Shown here: in pieces, positions 1-7,884 of the stretch | Layout of the letters: each line of letters opens with the position of its first letter | Numbering within the stretch: position 1 is the stretch's first letter | From: an uncultured cyanobacterium | GTDB lineage: Bacteria > Cyanobacteriota > Vampirovibrionia > Vampirovibrionales > JAGQHJ01 | Direction of reading: 5' to 3' | Assembly (NCBI GenBank): GCA_937922745.1 | Contig: CALAJO010000049.1 | Coordinates: 1 to 57,231 of the forward strand | Length of the DNA stretch: 57,231 nt | Position numbers and translations under genes: made by a program | Notes under the pieces: model-generated | What the model saw: the letters and a program-made list of their open reading frames with translations, nothing else | Databases searched by the model: none | What the model was told of the DNA's origin: nothing

Positions 1-227
1 TCCACGTGGTAATGGCGCGCCAAGCCTGCGAAGATTGCTATCCAGCTGACAGTGGTGGCAAGTTGCGCCAGGAACAATCGAAACGCATCGGAAAAAGGAA
101 CCGGCAAAAGCGAGAGTAACCCCACAATCAGAAAAGGGACAATAAGGTAGGCCAGCAGGAATGCGAAAAACACGGCCGGCAATCCCCAGGGAGCTGGTGC
201 AGCAGATGTGCTAGAATGGATTGGCAA
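1..227 (-). CDS. N-terminal part of a multi-pass membrane protein (possible CPBP-type), truncated by window edge
   Basis: An open minus-strand frame enters from the left edge. After a short polar N-terminus it encodes Ala-Pro-rich residues and then a long hydrophobic segment (LPAVFFAFLLAYLIVPFLIV), followed by a second amphipathic/hydrophobic stretch (SWIAIFAGLARHYH) that reaches the window edge. An in-frame stop lies upstream, and the first usable start is TTG at 227 with only a weak ribosome-binding site. The start therefore overlaps the divergent MCE gene by a few bases. The pattern of a short Pro-Trp N-terminus followed by membrane helices resembles the beginning of CPBP-family (CAAX protease-like) membrane proteins. 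The diagnostic glutamate motifs would lie outside the window, so the family call is tentative. Confidence 0.5.
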   Translation of the reverse strand, partial: MPIHSSTSAAPAPWGLPAVFFAFLLAYLIVPFLIVGLLSLLPVPFSDAFRLFLAQLATTVSWIAIFAGLARHYHV

Positions 228-1388
228 GTCCTGGGATTGGTTATGCAAACAGAAACGCTCCGCCCGACACTATTGGCCATTATATCAGAGCTGGTGCTGT
301 GGACCGCAATAGTACTGGTGGCCATCGGGGTGGGCTATCTTTTTATGCGGGTTACGGCTGACCCGGATAAAACAGGCGGCCAGACTATTATTGTGCATTT
401 TAAGGACGTTAATCAGCTCTCGGTGGGGTCGCCGGTTAACTTTATGGGAACCAATGTCGGCTTTGTCACGGCCATGCGCCCCAAGAAGAATAAAGTGGAA
501 GTAACCTTGAGAACGTTTGTGAATGCGCCGCCCATTCCACGAGGTTCTCGCTTTACAGTGGAGTTTAACAGCCTGGCCGGCGCAAAAAGCCTGGAAATTC
601 TTCCCAATGGCCAGTCTGAGGATGATACGCTACCCGGAACCATCTATATCGAAGAAGAACCGATTCGGCTGAAGGATGTGACCAATACGCAAATGGTCAT
701 GTCCAAGGCGCTGGATGCCAATGCGCGCAACTTTGCCCGGACATTGGGTCGGGTGGAGGATGAGCAGGCCTTATACAATCAGTTGGTAAAGGTGAATGAC
801 CAGATTTTAGGGGTGAATGACAGTATGTTGAATGTGTTAAGCCAAGCGGGATATGGCTCGACACGGATGCATGTGATGCTCTCCGGGACGCAAGGCACCC
901 TTGAGTCACTAACGCCATTTTTTGATGCCTATGCCCAAAGAACCGGCTCTCCGCAATACCGCCAGGAGGTATTGGGCAATCTTCGCGGATTTGCCAACGA
1001 GATGGCGCAGTTTGCCAATAGATTGGATCAATTCCAGCGGAAGCGTTATTTCGATAGGATAGAGCCCAGGGTGGCCCGGTTTGCCCAATCCATGGCAAAG
1101 GCCAATGCCACCGCCCAAGACCAGGTTCCGCTGGTGTTGGCGCAATGGTATCAGGCCAATCAATCCCTGGGGCAAACGAACCGTTTTCTGGCTCGGATTG
1201 ATAATGGTTACCTGCAAGGAGATACCTCCCAAGTATTGCAAGGGCTAAAACAACGCATAGCGGGGTTAAATACCCAGTTGGGGCAGTTAAATAACAAGCC
1301 GGAGCCACAGCCTAATGCCAAAAAATCCGGGTGGGCGAAGATCGTGGCTGGTATTGCCGCCATATTCTTCCTGAGGTGGGTATTTTAA
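216..1388 (+). CDS. MlaD/MCE-domain protein, membrane anchored
   Basis: This is a substrate-binding-type MCE protein of the kind that carries phospholipid or other lipid between membranes with an MlaE/MlaF transporter; the family role is established, the substrate here is unknown. An N-terminal membrane helix lies at about residues 24-45. The MCE domain follows at about 54-135, with the typical sequence LSVGSPVNFMGTNVGFV. Next comes a long, mostly helical periplasmic region, and a second hydrophobic segment forms the extreme C-terminus (IVAGIAAIFFLRWVF). The C-terminal hydrophobic tail is not usual for MlaD. No MlaE or MlaF gene is visible in the window. ATG 243 is an alternative start; neither start has a strong ribosome-binding site. 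Confidence 0.82.
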   Translation: MDWQVLGLVMQTETLRPTLLAIISELVLWTAIVLVAIGVGYLFMRVTADPDKTGGQTIIVHFKDVNQLSVGSPVNFMGTNVGFVTAMRPKKNKVEVTLRTFVNAPPIPRGSRFTVEFNSLAGAKSLEILPNGQSEDDTLPGTIYIEEEPIRLKDVTNTQMVMSKALDANARNFARTLGRVEDEQALYNQLVKVNDQILGVNDSMLNVLSQAGYGSTRMHVMLSGTQGTLESLTPFFDAYAQRTGSPQYRQEVLGNLRGFANEMAQFANRLDQFQRKRYFDRIEPRVARFAQSMAKANATAQDQVPLVLAQWYQANQSLGQTNRFLARIDNGYLQGDTSQVLQGLKQRIAGLNTQLGQLNNKPEPQPNAKKSGWAKIVAGIAAIFFLRWVF

Positions 1389-2971
1389 ATTTTCGCTAGT
1401 GTCGGAACCGTTTGCATCAGTCGCTCAAATCCACGGTATTGCAAGGCTTCAGCCAGGTGTTGAGCTTGTATGGTGTCGCTGTTCTCCAGGTCGGCAATGG
1501 TGCGCGTCAGTTTCAGCAACCTGTCAAACCCGCGCCCGCTGAGATTGAACCGCTTCACAGCCTGCGACATCAAGGCTTCGGTTGGCGCATCCAACTGGCA
1601 ATGTTGTTTGATATGTGCGGGCAGCATCTCGCTGTTGGTGCGGATGCCGCTTCCTTCAAACCGGGCCTGTTGGCGCTCCCGGGCCTGGATAACCCGCTCC
1701 TGGACCTGGGCGCTGGTTTCAATGGCTTCGTTCGGCACATCCTGGTTTTTGCTCAGCAGCTCGGATTCCGTAAGCCGTGCGACTTCCAATTGCAGGTCAA
1801 TCCGATCCATTAACGGCCCGGAGATTTTGGCAAGATAGCGCTGAACCTGGTTGGGCCCGCAGATGCAGGCCTTCATCGTATCGCCCTTGTAGCCGCACGG
1901 GCATGGGTTCATCGCGGCCAGCAGGATGAAATTGGCGGGAAAGGTTAATGATACCTGGGCACGGCTAACCGTCACGACGCCATCTTCCAGGGGTTGCCGA
2001 AGCACTTCCAGCACAGGCCGGGGAAATTCCGTAAACTCGTCCATAAACAATACGCCACGGTGGGCCAGCGTAATCTCACCCGGCTTGGGGTGGCTTCCGC
2101 CGCCTGTAATTCCGGCAGGGGAGGCGGAATGGTGCGGTGAACGAAACGGGCGATGATGCACTAAAAACTGGCTGGGGTTTAGCAGGCCGGATACGCTGTA
2201 AATCCGGCTCACCTCCAGGATCTCTTCAAAGTCCATTGGGGGCAGAATGGCTGTAAACGCCTTGGCGAGCATGGACTTTCCGCTGCCGGGCGGCCCGAAC
2301 AGCGCGATATTATGGCCACCTGCGGCCGCGATTTCCAGTGCGCGCTTGGCGTGCTGCTGACCTTTGATTTCCGAAAAGTCCACATGGTAGGCGCTAGGTT
2401 GATGCTTCACGGCTTCCAGCAAGGCATGCGCCTTAAACGCAGATCGAAAGGGTGTTGGGTCATCCAGGAACAGTGGCAGTTGCGACAGATGTTCCAGGCC
2501 GTAAACCTCAATTCCATCCACCAGGGAGGCTTCCGCCAGGTTTTCCTTGGGAACGACGATGGCTTGAAGGCCTTGGGCGCGGGCCATTAACGCAATGGCA
2601 AGGGTGCCTTTCACCGGGCGAAGGGAGCCATCCAGGGACAGCTCGCCCCAGAAGACGGCGTGTTCCAGGAGTGCCGTGCTAACGAAATTCTCCGCGCTAT
2701 GCAGGATGGAAACGGCCATGGGAAGGTCGAAGCCGGAGCCAACTTTTTTTACGTCCGCGGGCGCCAGGTTGATAATCACTTTCTTTAGCGGGAAGACGAA
2801 GCCGGCATTTTTGATGGCCGATTTAATCCGCTCCTTGGCCTCATTGACCGTGGCGTCCGGCAGCCCCACGATATTGAAAGCCGGAACCCCCATGGTCGTA
2901 TCCGCCTCCACAAAGACCTGTTCCCCTTCGATGCCGTTAATTGTCCCGGTTAAGATGCGTGAAACCGTCAT
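1385..2971 (-). CDS. comM: YifB/ComM family Mg-chelatase-like AAA ATPase
   Basis: A protein of about 528 residues, full length for the family. It has an N-terminal ChlI-like domain (about 1-170), an AAA module with Walker A GPPGSGKS near residues 226-233 and Walker B LFMDE near 308-312, the family's Cys-rich NPCPCGY segment, and a C-terminal Mg-chelatase helical domain. In naturally transformable bacteria ComM is a hexameric helicase that promotes branch migration during integration of incoming DNA. Whether this organism is transformable cannot be seen here. The ATG at 2971 is chosen over an upstream in-frame start because GGAGAGG lies just before it. The 3' end overlaps the convergent MCE gene by four bases. 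Confidence 0.9.
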   Translation of the reverse strand: MTVSRILTGTINGIEGEQVFVEADTTMGVPAFNIVGLPDATVNEAKERIKSAIKNAGFVFPLKKVIINLAPADVKKVGSGFDLPMAVSILHSAENFVSTALLEHAVFWGELSLDGSLRPVKGTLAIALMARAQGLQAIVVPKENLAEASLVDGIEVYGLEHLSQLPLFLDDPTPFRSAFKAHALLEAVKHQPSAYHVDFSEIKGQQHAKRALEIAAAGGHNIALFGPPGSGKSMLAKAFTAILPPMDFEEILEVSRIYSVSGLLNPSQFLVHHRPFRSPHHSASPAGITGGGSHPKPGEITLAHRGVLFMDEFTEFPRPVLEVLRQPLEDGVVTVSRAQVSLTFPANFILLAAMNPCPCGYKGDTMKACICGPNQVQRYLAKISGPLMDRIDLQLEVARLTESELLSKNQDVPNEAIETSAQVQERVIQARERQQARFEGSGIRTNSEMLPAHIKQHCQLDAPTEALMSQAVKRFNLSGRGFDRLLKLTRTIADLENSDTIQAQHLAEALQYRGFERLMQTVPTLAKI

Positions 2972-3131
2972 GGCGTCCTCTCCACTGTACACCCCATGAG
3001 ACTATAGGGACAGCAGGGCAAACACAAGCCCATGTCGGGACTTTGTTACACGGCGGCTGAATCTGGCCTTCCCACGGGGAATGCAATACAATAAAGCCAT
3101 AGAGAGCAGTAATCGATTTTGGGGATCCCGC

Positions 3132-4193
3132 GTGAACAAGAATCATCAACAACAGTTTATTGCCATGGGTTTGCTGGCGCTGTGCCTGATTGCCGTTGTG
3201 CTGGGTGTGATCCAACTGGCGTCAAAGCCAACCGACGTCAAGGCATCCGGAAGCGAGCAACCCGGCGGCAAGCGCCTTTTAGGCGGCGATTCCCGGCTGG
3301 CCTATATTAGCATTGAAGGCATGATTATGGAGGAGGCGACGGAATCTTCCCCCTTCGCTTCAGAGCCTTCCTCGGTTCGGGCGCGCAAATTGCTGTACTA
3401 TGCCGCCAAGGATCCCAGTATCAAGGGCGTCCTCATCCGGCTGAACTCTCCCGGCGGGACGGTCGGGATGAGCCAGGAATTGTATAACGCCGTTCTCGCG
3501 GTTCGCAAGGTTAAGCCGGTGGTGGCATCCATGGGCGATGTGGCTGCCAGTGGCGCTTACTATACAGCCGCTGCCGCCGACAAGATTGTCGCCAACCCGG
3601 GCACGCTGACGGCCAGCATCGGTGTGATTCTGCAATCCGTGAATGCCCAGCAGTTAATGAACGATAAGCTGGGTGTGAAGGCTATTACCATCAAGAGTGG
3701 CCAGTTCAAGGATATCCTCTCCCCTTACCGGCAACCGACGGACGCCGAGCTGAAGCTGCTCCAGAACATTATTGACACCTCGTACAAGCAGTTCCTGGCT
3801 GCCGTGATTGATGGCCGCACCAAGGGCATGAACGACGCCGAGAAGAAGAATGAACTGATTCAGCGGATTGTTTCCGTGGCCGATGGCCGCGTCGTGATTG
3901 GCGAAGAGGCTGTGAAAGTGGGCCTGGTAGACGAACTCGGCGGGCTGGAGGAAGCCAAGGGTATTTTACAGAAGCTGGCGGCCAAGCGGTTTAACATTGC
4001 CCGCCCGGAAAAGCTGACCTTACAGGAATACGACACGAGTTTCACCATCTGGGATTTCTTCGGGATGGGCGCAAACGTTAAGATTCCAGCACTTGCCAAG
4101 CAGGCTAACGCGCTCACCTCCCCGCCGCAGATGATTCCCGCCTCCTTGCGGTACGCCAACCAGCCGCTGTGGATGATGGAGAGCTACCGCTAA
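3132..4193 (+). CDS. sppA: Signal peptide peptidase SppA (S49 family)
   Basis: A membrane-bound serine protease that degrades cleaved signal peptides. A hydrophobic anchor (about residues 10-30) precedes an S49 domain. The catalytic Ser is in GDVAASGAYY (about residue 140), and the general-base Lys is expected in the IKSGQFKD segment about 50 residues later, as in short 36-kDa SppA proteins. The oligomerisation motif LNSPGGT is also present. GTG 3132 is preferred because GGGGA precedes it by six bases; ATG 3081 gives 17 more residues but has a poorly spaced site. The stop overlaps the next start as TAATG, so the two genes are probably translationally coupled. Confidence 0.9.
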   Translation: MNKNHQQQFIAMGLLALCLIAVVLGVIQLASKPTDVKASGSEQPGGKRLLGGDSRLAYISIEGMIMEEATESSPFASEPSSVRARKLLYYAAKDPSIKGVLIRLNSPGGTVGMSQELYNAVLAVRKVKPVVASMGDVAASGAYYTAAAADKIVANPGTLTASIGVILQSVNAQQLMNDKLGVKAITIKSGQFKDILSPYRQPTDAELKLLQNIIDTSYKQFLAAVIDGRTKGMNDAEKKNELIQRIVSVADGRVVIGEEAVKVGLVDELGGLEEAKGILQKLAAKRFNIARPEKLTLQEYDTSFTIWDFFGMGANVKIPALAKQANALTSPPQMIPASLRYANQPLWMMESYR

Positions 4194-4759
4194 TGTCGTT
4201 CCTAACGCTGTTTTACAACATCCTGCTCAACCCGTCCGAAACCATGCTGGATATCTCCGACGGGGCGGCATCGAAAGACAGGCTGCTGGGTTATGCCACG
4301 CTGATCGTTTTGGTGGTTTCCGCGTTGGGCGGGATTTATTCGCCGTTTAACGCCACTGCGGCCGGTTTGCCGTTTAAAATCCTGTTGGCGGGCATTAGCG
4401 GGTTATTGTGCTGGGTGTTTACGGGCACCGTTATCGCCACCACCGCCTATGTATTCGGCAAAAACGGACGCCCCCAAACCATCCTGAGCCTGACTGCGTT
4501 GGCCACGATGCCCTGGCTCTTCCTCCCGGTGGCGATGCTGTTTAAACCCCTTGGCTCAGTGGGTTATGGTGTTGCCATCATTATTTCCCTGGGCCTTTGG
4601 GCCTGGAGTACCATCCTGTTCCTAATGGCCGTGAAGCACACCTACCATCTAACGTTGGAGCGCGTATTGCTGGCCACCAGCCTCCCCATCCTGATGACCT
4701 TCCTCGGCATCGCCTGGGTCAGCGGCTTCTTTATCAACCTCTTTAAGTTCTTGTCCTGA
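4193..4759 (+). CDS. Yip1-like multi-pass membrane protein
   Basis: A protein of about 188 residues with five or so hydrophobic segments: LIVLVVSALGGIY, ILLAGISGLLCWVF, TALATMPWLFLPVAMLF, VAIIISLGLWAWSTILFLMAV and a C-terminal helix. The layout, with a leading cytoplasmic segment (NPSETMLDIS) and a central pair of helices, is that of bacterial Yip1/YIPF-like membrane proteins, whose function is not well defined. ATG 4193 overlaps the sppA stop by one base and has GGAG upstream inside sppA, so the gene should be co-expressed with the signal peptide peptidase. Confidence 0.7.
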   Translation: MSFLTLFYNILLNPSETMLDISDGAASKDRLLGYATLIVLVVSALGGIYSPFNATAAGLPFKILLAGISGLLCWVFTGTVIATTAYVFGKNGRPQTILSLTALATMPWLFLPVAMLFKPLGSVGYGVAIIISLGLWAWSTILFLMAVKHTYHLTLERVLLATSLPILMTFLGIAWVSGFFINLFKFLS

Positions 4760-4794
4760 GGCGTATGGGTCGTTAATCAGGTGCAAATTTTTCC

Positions 4795-4822
4795 CTGGAT
4801 TCCCGCCTGCGCGGGAATGACA
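4795..4822 (-). repeat. Copy 1 of 28-bp palindromic repeat (REP-like)
   Basis: On the minus strand this reads TGTCATTCCCGCGCAGGCGG followed by GAATCCAG. It is itself an imperfect palindrome built on CCCGC..GCGGG. The same unit recurs at 4891-4918, 5225-5252 and 31474-31501. Confidence 0.85.
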
Positions 4823-4890
4823 GAATCGTTTAACATAGGTCAGCAGCAAGGTAGGTAAGACTGTATTGCGAAATGACATTCAAAAAAGCT

Positions 4891-4918
4891 TGTCATTCCC
4901 GCGTAGGCGGGAATCCAG
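4891..4918 (+). repeat. Copy 2 of 28-bp repeat, left boundary of the GIY-YIG gene
   Basis: It begins TGTCATTCCCGCGTAGGCGG and ends GAATCCAG, directly abutting the stop codon of the nuclease gene. It shares a further AAAGCT upstream with the copy at 31474. It is inverted relative to the copies at 4795 and 5225. Confidence 0.88.
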
Positions 4919-5215
4919 TTAACCAAGCAAACTGGGATACAGGTCAACCCACTCCGGATTGGTCTCTTCAATCAGCCTGATTTTCCACTGCCGATGCCAC
5001 TTTTTAAGCTGTTTTTCCCTCAATAAAGCAGAAGCAATTTCCTGATGTACTTCATACCATACCAATTGATGGATATGATATTTTTTGCTGAATCCGCAAG
5101 TAAGGCCTTGTTTATGTTCTGCAATACGGCGAAGCAGGTTATTGGTGACGCCAATATACAATGTCCCGTTTATTTGGCTGGCTATAATATAACAGAAGTA
5201 AGTTGCAGCGTGCAT
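4919..5215 (-). CDS. GIY-YIG nuclease-domain protein (small, UPF0213-like)
   Basis: A 98-residue single-domain GIY-YIG protein. The signature appears as YFCYIIASQ, then LYIGVTNNLLRRIAEHKQG with the conserved Tyr, YIG and Arg, followed by the LVWYEV strand and the conserved LLREKQLKKWHRQWK and NPEWVDLY blocks of the small stand-alone subfamily. The family nicks or cuts nucleic acid; the biological role of these stand-alone forms is not settled. The stop codon starts at the edge of one 28-bp repeat, and the start codon lies about ten bases from an inverted copy. The gene therefore fills the space between two inverted repeats almost exactly, like a small mobile unit. No strong ribosome-binding site is visible. 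Confidence 0.9.
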   Translation of the reverse strand: MHAATYFCYIIASQINGTLYIGVTNNLLRRIAEHKQGLTCGFSKKYHIHQLVWYEVHQEIASALLREKQLKKWHRQWKIRLIEETNPEWVDLYPSLLG

Positions 5216-5224
5216 TGAGATTTA

Positions 5225-5252
5225 CTGGATTCCTGCCTGCACGGGAATGACA
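5225..5252 (-). repeat. Copy 3 of 28-bp repeat, right boundary of the GIY-YIG gene
   Basis: The minus strand reads TGTCATTCCCGTGCAGGCAG then GAATCCAG. It matches 25 of 28 bases of the inverted copy at 4891-4918, so the two form terminal inverted repeats around the nuclease gene. Confidence 0.88.
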
Positions 5253-5273
5253 AACAATAGTAATGAAAATACT

Positions 5274-5303
5274 AAAAGGGATGGTCTATTGACCATCCCT
5301 TTT
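5274..5303 (-). terminator. Intrinsic terminator-like hairpin downstream of the 422-residue protein gene
   Basis: A perfect 13-bp stem (AAAAGGGATGGTC / GACCATCCCTTTT) with a 4-base loop lies 14 bases past the stop of the minus-strand gene. A-rich and T-rich arms give it a bidirectional terminator character. Confidence 0.8.
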
Positions 5304-5317
5304 GAGTTATACGAATT

Positions 5318-6586
5318 TTAAGCAGTATATCTTTGTTGGGGTTGGCCTTCCAGGCGAGTGATGTAACCTTTCAACAAATCAGCGTAAGCTTTCTCGTGGG
5401 CCATATAATAAGTTGTACTTGGTTGAACAACGCCTTGAAGCAGTGGCGGGTAGTTAGAATCACCTTTTAATGTTCTTTCCATAATCTCAAGATGAATTTT
5501 CATTTTTTCTAACTTACCGCTGCTAATTATATTATTACGATATTGGATACGAGCCTTTATTTCCTTACGCTTTTTAGCATTACCCTTAACTGCTGCGAGA
5601 GTAATATTATTTGCACTCTCAAGCTCATTCTTTAAAGTTCTCAATGGCAGAGGGACGTTTTGGGTACTGGTAGCAATCTGTGATTCAGCATTTGCTTCTT
5701 GTTTTAATTGATCTTCAGAAATGCCAGTAGCGGTTTTGTCATCTTTTTTAGTCTCTGGAGCTTCAGTTGCTGGAGAGGACTTTAATACTGGACGTGGCGC
5801 TTTAACTCCAGCTTTTCTACCTTTAGCTGCCAACTCATCAATTTGAGCCTGGAGGTAAGCCTCGTAAGCTTCATTTGCTTTAGAGTTCAGTTCTCTACTA
5901 TTCGGCGTGCCTGCTGGAATTAGTTTAGATTTGTTTTTTCTAAAAGCAGCCAAATTATCTTTCAAGAAAGCTAAACGTTCGGTTTCATTTCTCTTTTGAT
6001 CCTTGCCGCGTGCATAAACACCTCTAAACACATCAGGTTCGGCAATTACCCGGCGCTCCTGAATATTTTTATCAACCTGCGCCTTGAAAGCTGCATCTTT
6101 CTTATATTGAGGGTGTTTTTTAATTGCAGCATTTGCATCTCTAAATGCTTGCTGAGCTGCTTTTACATCGGTACTGGAAACCGGTTCATCGGCTTTTTGA
6201 GCCTCTTCCGCGGGGGCTGCGTCGGTTGTGGATTGGGCTGCTGGGGTTGGATCGGCCGCAGGGGCATCAGAAGCGGGAGCATTATTATTTTTTGCTTCTT
6301 CGGCTTCGATTTCCTCGTTGGTTTTAAAACCTTTGAAGGTAATAAAGTTCAGCAGTTTCTGGAAGAATTCTTTGACTTGATCCATAAAGGATTTTTCAAC
6401 GGCGGCGGGTTTTGCATTGCCAAAGCGCAGTGCATTGTCTTTGCTAAATCTAACGCTATCCAGGCTGCTAACGGAGCCTGCGAAGTGAACGCCGCTGGCA
6501 AAGCCGCTGCGGGCGTTGGCATTAGACTTGAATCCCCCTGCAACCTGGTATGGATTGGCTGCGTTTGTTTGGAACTGTACGGTCAT
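5318..6586 (-). CDS. Unrecognised FG-motif protein, 422 residues
   Basis: I do not recognise a known domain. The N-terminal 60 residues are Ser/Ala/Gly-rich and contain three aromatic-Gly/Ser motifs (VHFAGS, VRFSKD, LRFGNA). Next comes a short amphipathic segment (DQVKEFFQKLLNFITFKGF), then an acidic Ala/Pro-rich linker at about 90-135, and a long charged, mostly helical C-terminal half with many Lys and Gln. There is no clear signal peptide or membrane helix. The C-terminal half is AT-richer than the neighbours. The start has GAGGG upstream at good spacing, a well-formed promoter just ahead, and a strong terminator behind, so it is a monocistronic gene. The charged helical body and linker would suit a secreted or structural protein, but this is inference. 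Confidence 0.8.
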   Translation of the reverse strand: MTVQFQTNAANPYQVAGGFKSNANARSGFASGVHFAGSVSSLDSVRFSKDNALRFGNAKPAAVEKSFMDQVKEFFQKLLNFITFKGFKTNEEIEAEEAKNNNAPASDAPAADPTPAAQSTTDAAPAEEAQKADEPVSSTDVKAAQQAFRDANAAIKKHPQYKKDAAFKAQVDKNIQERRVIAEPDVFRGVYARGKDQKRNETERLAFLKDNLAAFRKNKSKLIPAGTPNSRELNSKANEAYEAYLQAQIDELAAKGRKAGVKAPRPVLKSSPATEAPETKKDDKTATGISEDQLKQEANAESQIATSTQNVPLPLRTLKNELESANNITLAAVKGNAKKRKEIKARIQYRNNIISSGKLEKMKIHLEIMERTLKGDSNYPPLLQGVVQPSTTYYMAHEKAYADLLKGYITRLEGQPQQRYTA

Positions 6587-6615
6587 GTCTTTCCCTCTTC
6601 GTTTTCGTTTTGATT

Positions 6616-6644
6616 TATTTAACTACCTTAATAAGCCAGGTCAA
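6616..6644 (-). promoter_or_regulatory. Sigma70-type promoter for the 422-residue FG protein
   Basis: On the minus strand TTGACC (6644-6639), a 17-base spacer and TAAATA (6621-6616) lie about 30 bases before the ATG at 6586, with GAGGG ribosome-binding site in between. Confidence 0.65.
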
Positions 6645-6908
6645 AGTTTTTTATTGCCAAATTGTTTCAAAGTATTAAGGCATGGGCAATTTGCCAATTA
6701 CCACAAGCGTCTTACTATATTGGCCCCATGGTATTTGAGGCAGCTTGAAAAATCGTTTATCGACTATGCAAAAACGTGCAAGAAACAGCGCTGAGGAAGC
6801 TTTAGCGCGGATTGCGTTCTGATAAATATAATTGGTTTTTTAATTTAATAATTAATAACTTGAATGCAAGCAGGCCTAATGTTTGACGATTTGGCCCTAA
6901 GCAACGGG
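6645..6908. other. AT-rich intergenic region without recognisable gene
   Basis: Together with the promoter this forms a 322-base gap. It has A/T runs near 6820-6860 and short open frames that lack ribosome-binding sites. I see no RNA gene or repeat in it. Confidence 0.6.
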
Positions 6909-7280
6909 CTACTCCGTCTCATCCCGAAGCAGCTTGCCGTCCAGGCTGTCTTCCACCATGCGGCAAATACTGGGGATAATCTGCTTTTGCACGTCTTCCG
7001 GGCAATCCTGCAATAACTTCATCGCGGAGCGCAGGGTTTCATTCACGTCGTACCAACGGCGATAGTTGCCGTTATGCGTCTCCTTCGCCTGCCCCAGCAG
7101 GGTTACCAGGTCATCCACGTGGCCCAGGGTTTCATGCTCAATCTGGTGCTCCACAATCACCACGATGATGTTCAGGGCAATCTGGGCCTGGTACTTGTCC
7201 GGGGCGTCCCGAAGGGTTGCAAGGGCCTGGCTTAAGGCAGGATCACGATCGTACCAGCGTTGGTATTCCTGGGAGGGCAT
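6909..7280 (-). CDS. Small unknown protein made of two similar halves
   Basis: About 123 residues, all helical in character, with no recognised family. It contains an internal duplication. The first half has QRWYDRDPALSQALATLRDA followed by a QAQIALNIIVVIVEH helix. The second half has RRWYDVNETLRSAMKLLQDC followed by QKQIIPSICRMVED. The aligned pattern is RWYD-x3-6-L-x5-L-x-D-x-P(D/E)-x2-Q-x-QI-x8-V(E). The ATG at 7280 is preferred over TTG 7292 because GAGG precedes it by about six bases. Each repeat could be a helical hairpin, making the protein a small bundle or a binding module; the function is unknown. Confidence 0.75.
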   Translation of the reverse strand: MPSQEYQRWYDRDPALSQALATLRDAPDKYQAQIALNIIVVIVEHQIEHETLGHVDDLVTLLGQAKETHNGNYRRWYDVNETLRSAMKLLQDCPEDVQKQIIPSICRMVEDSLDGKLLRDETE

Positions 7281-7335
7281 GAGGGACCTCAAATTCTCTT
7301 CTCAAGTAATGGCGTTATTATAACAGTTGGCCTTG

Positions 7336-7365
7336 TTGACTTTATGCTTCATTTGGACGGATAAT
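7336..7365 (+). promoter_or_regulatory. Promoter of tRNA-Met
   Basis: TTGACT at 7336-7341, an 18-base spacer and GATAAT at 7360-7365 place the expected start about 10-12 bases before the mature tRNA 5' end. Confidence 0.7.
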
Positions 7366-7383
7366 ATCTGAGGTTTATGAAAT

Positions 7384-7457
7384 GGCATAGTAGCTCAGTT
7401 GGCTAGAGCACGCGGTTCATACCCGCGGAGTCGCTGGTTCGAATCCAGCCTATGCCA
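7384..7457 (+). tRNA. tRNA-Met(CAT), elongator type
   Basis: A complete cloverleaf can be folded. The acceptor arm is GGCATAG/CTATGCC with discriminator A. The D arm is GCTC/GAGC. The anticodon stem is CGCGG/CCGCG with loop TTCATAC (anticodon CAT). The variable loop is GAGTC and the T arm is GCTGG-TTCGAAT-CCAGC. The G1:C72 pair and the absence of three consecutive G:C pairs next to the anticodon loop argue against the initiator. A lysidine-modified tRNA-Ile2 has the same anticodon and cannot be fully excluded. CCA is not encoded. Confidence 0.95.
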
Positions 7458-7492
7458 TATGTTTTTTGTAACGGATACGGCGGCATTGTTTT

Positions 7493-7762
7493 ATGGGTAC
7501 GCTTAACCCCAACCCCGCGCATCAGAATTTACCCTCTTCGTATACGGTTTTGGTTTTCCTGCGCCATCTCGCTGCCCCCATCGTGTTGTTCAGCGATAAC
7601 CCCGTGACGCTGTACGATGAAATACGGCGGCATATTCAGCAGGCCAACGCGGAGAGTCCCAAGCTCCTGGAAAAACCGGGAACAGGCCCACTGAAGAAAG
7701 TCTCCTTTCTGGATACCGAGATTACGGGTGTCGCACTCCAGGCAGAGCCCGGAAGCCGTTAA
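7493..7762 (+). CDS. Small unknown protein, 89 residues
   Basis: No family is recognised. The sequence has a plausible folded core (YTVLVFLRHLAAPIVLFSD, then LYDEIRRHIQQANAESPKLL) that resembles a strand-strand-helix unit, and a C-terminal strand region (KKVSFLDTEITGVALQ). Polar tails flank the core. It starts 35 bases after the tRNA gene with no evident ribosome-binding site, so the start is uncertain. It may be read from the tRNA promoter. Base composition matches the neighbours, which supports a real gene. Confidence 0.6.
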   Translation: MGTLNPNPAHQNLPSSYTVLVFLRHLAAPIVLFSDNPVTLYDEIRRHIQQANAESPKLLEKPGTGPLKKVSFLDTEITGVALQAEPGSR

Positions 7763-7884
7763 CCCGTAACAGGCGAGGCGCTCGGCAGCCGCTTGCCGTA
7801 AACCGCACCCTTGGGGAATAGTGGGACGAGCCCCCAGGTTTTACACTGGAAAAAGTGAACCGCAGCAGGAACGGCATTTAACCC
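7763..7884 (+). other. Hairpin-rich 122-base leader before the GT9 gene
   Basis: It contains several possible stems (CGGCA..TGCCG, GGGG..CCCC, CACT..AGTG) and no open frame with a ribosome-binding site. I could not match it to a riboswitch or RNA family by eye. It may simply be a 5' untranslated region. Confidence 0.3.
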
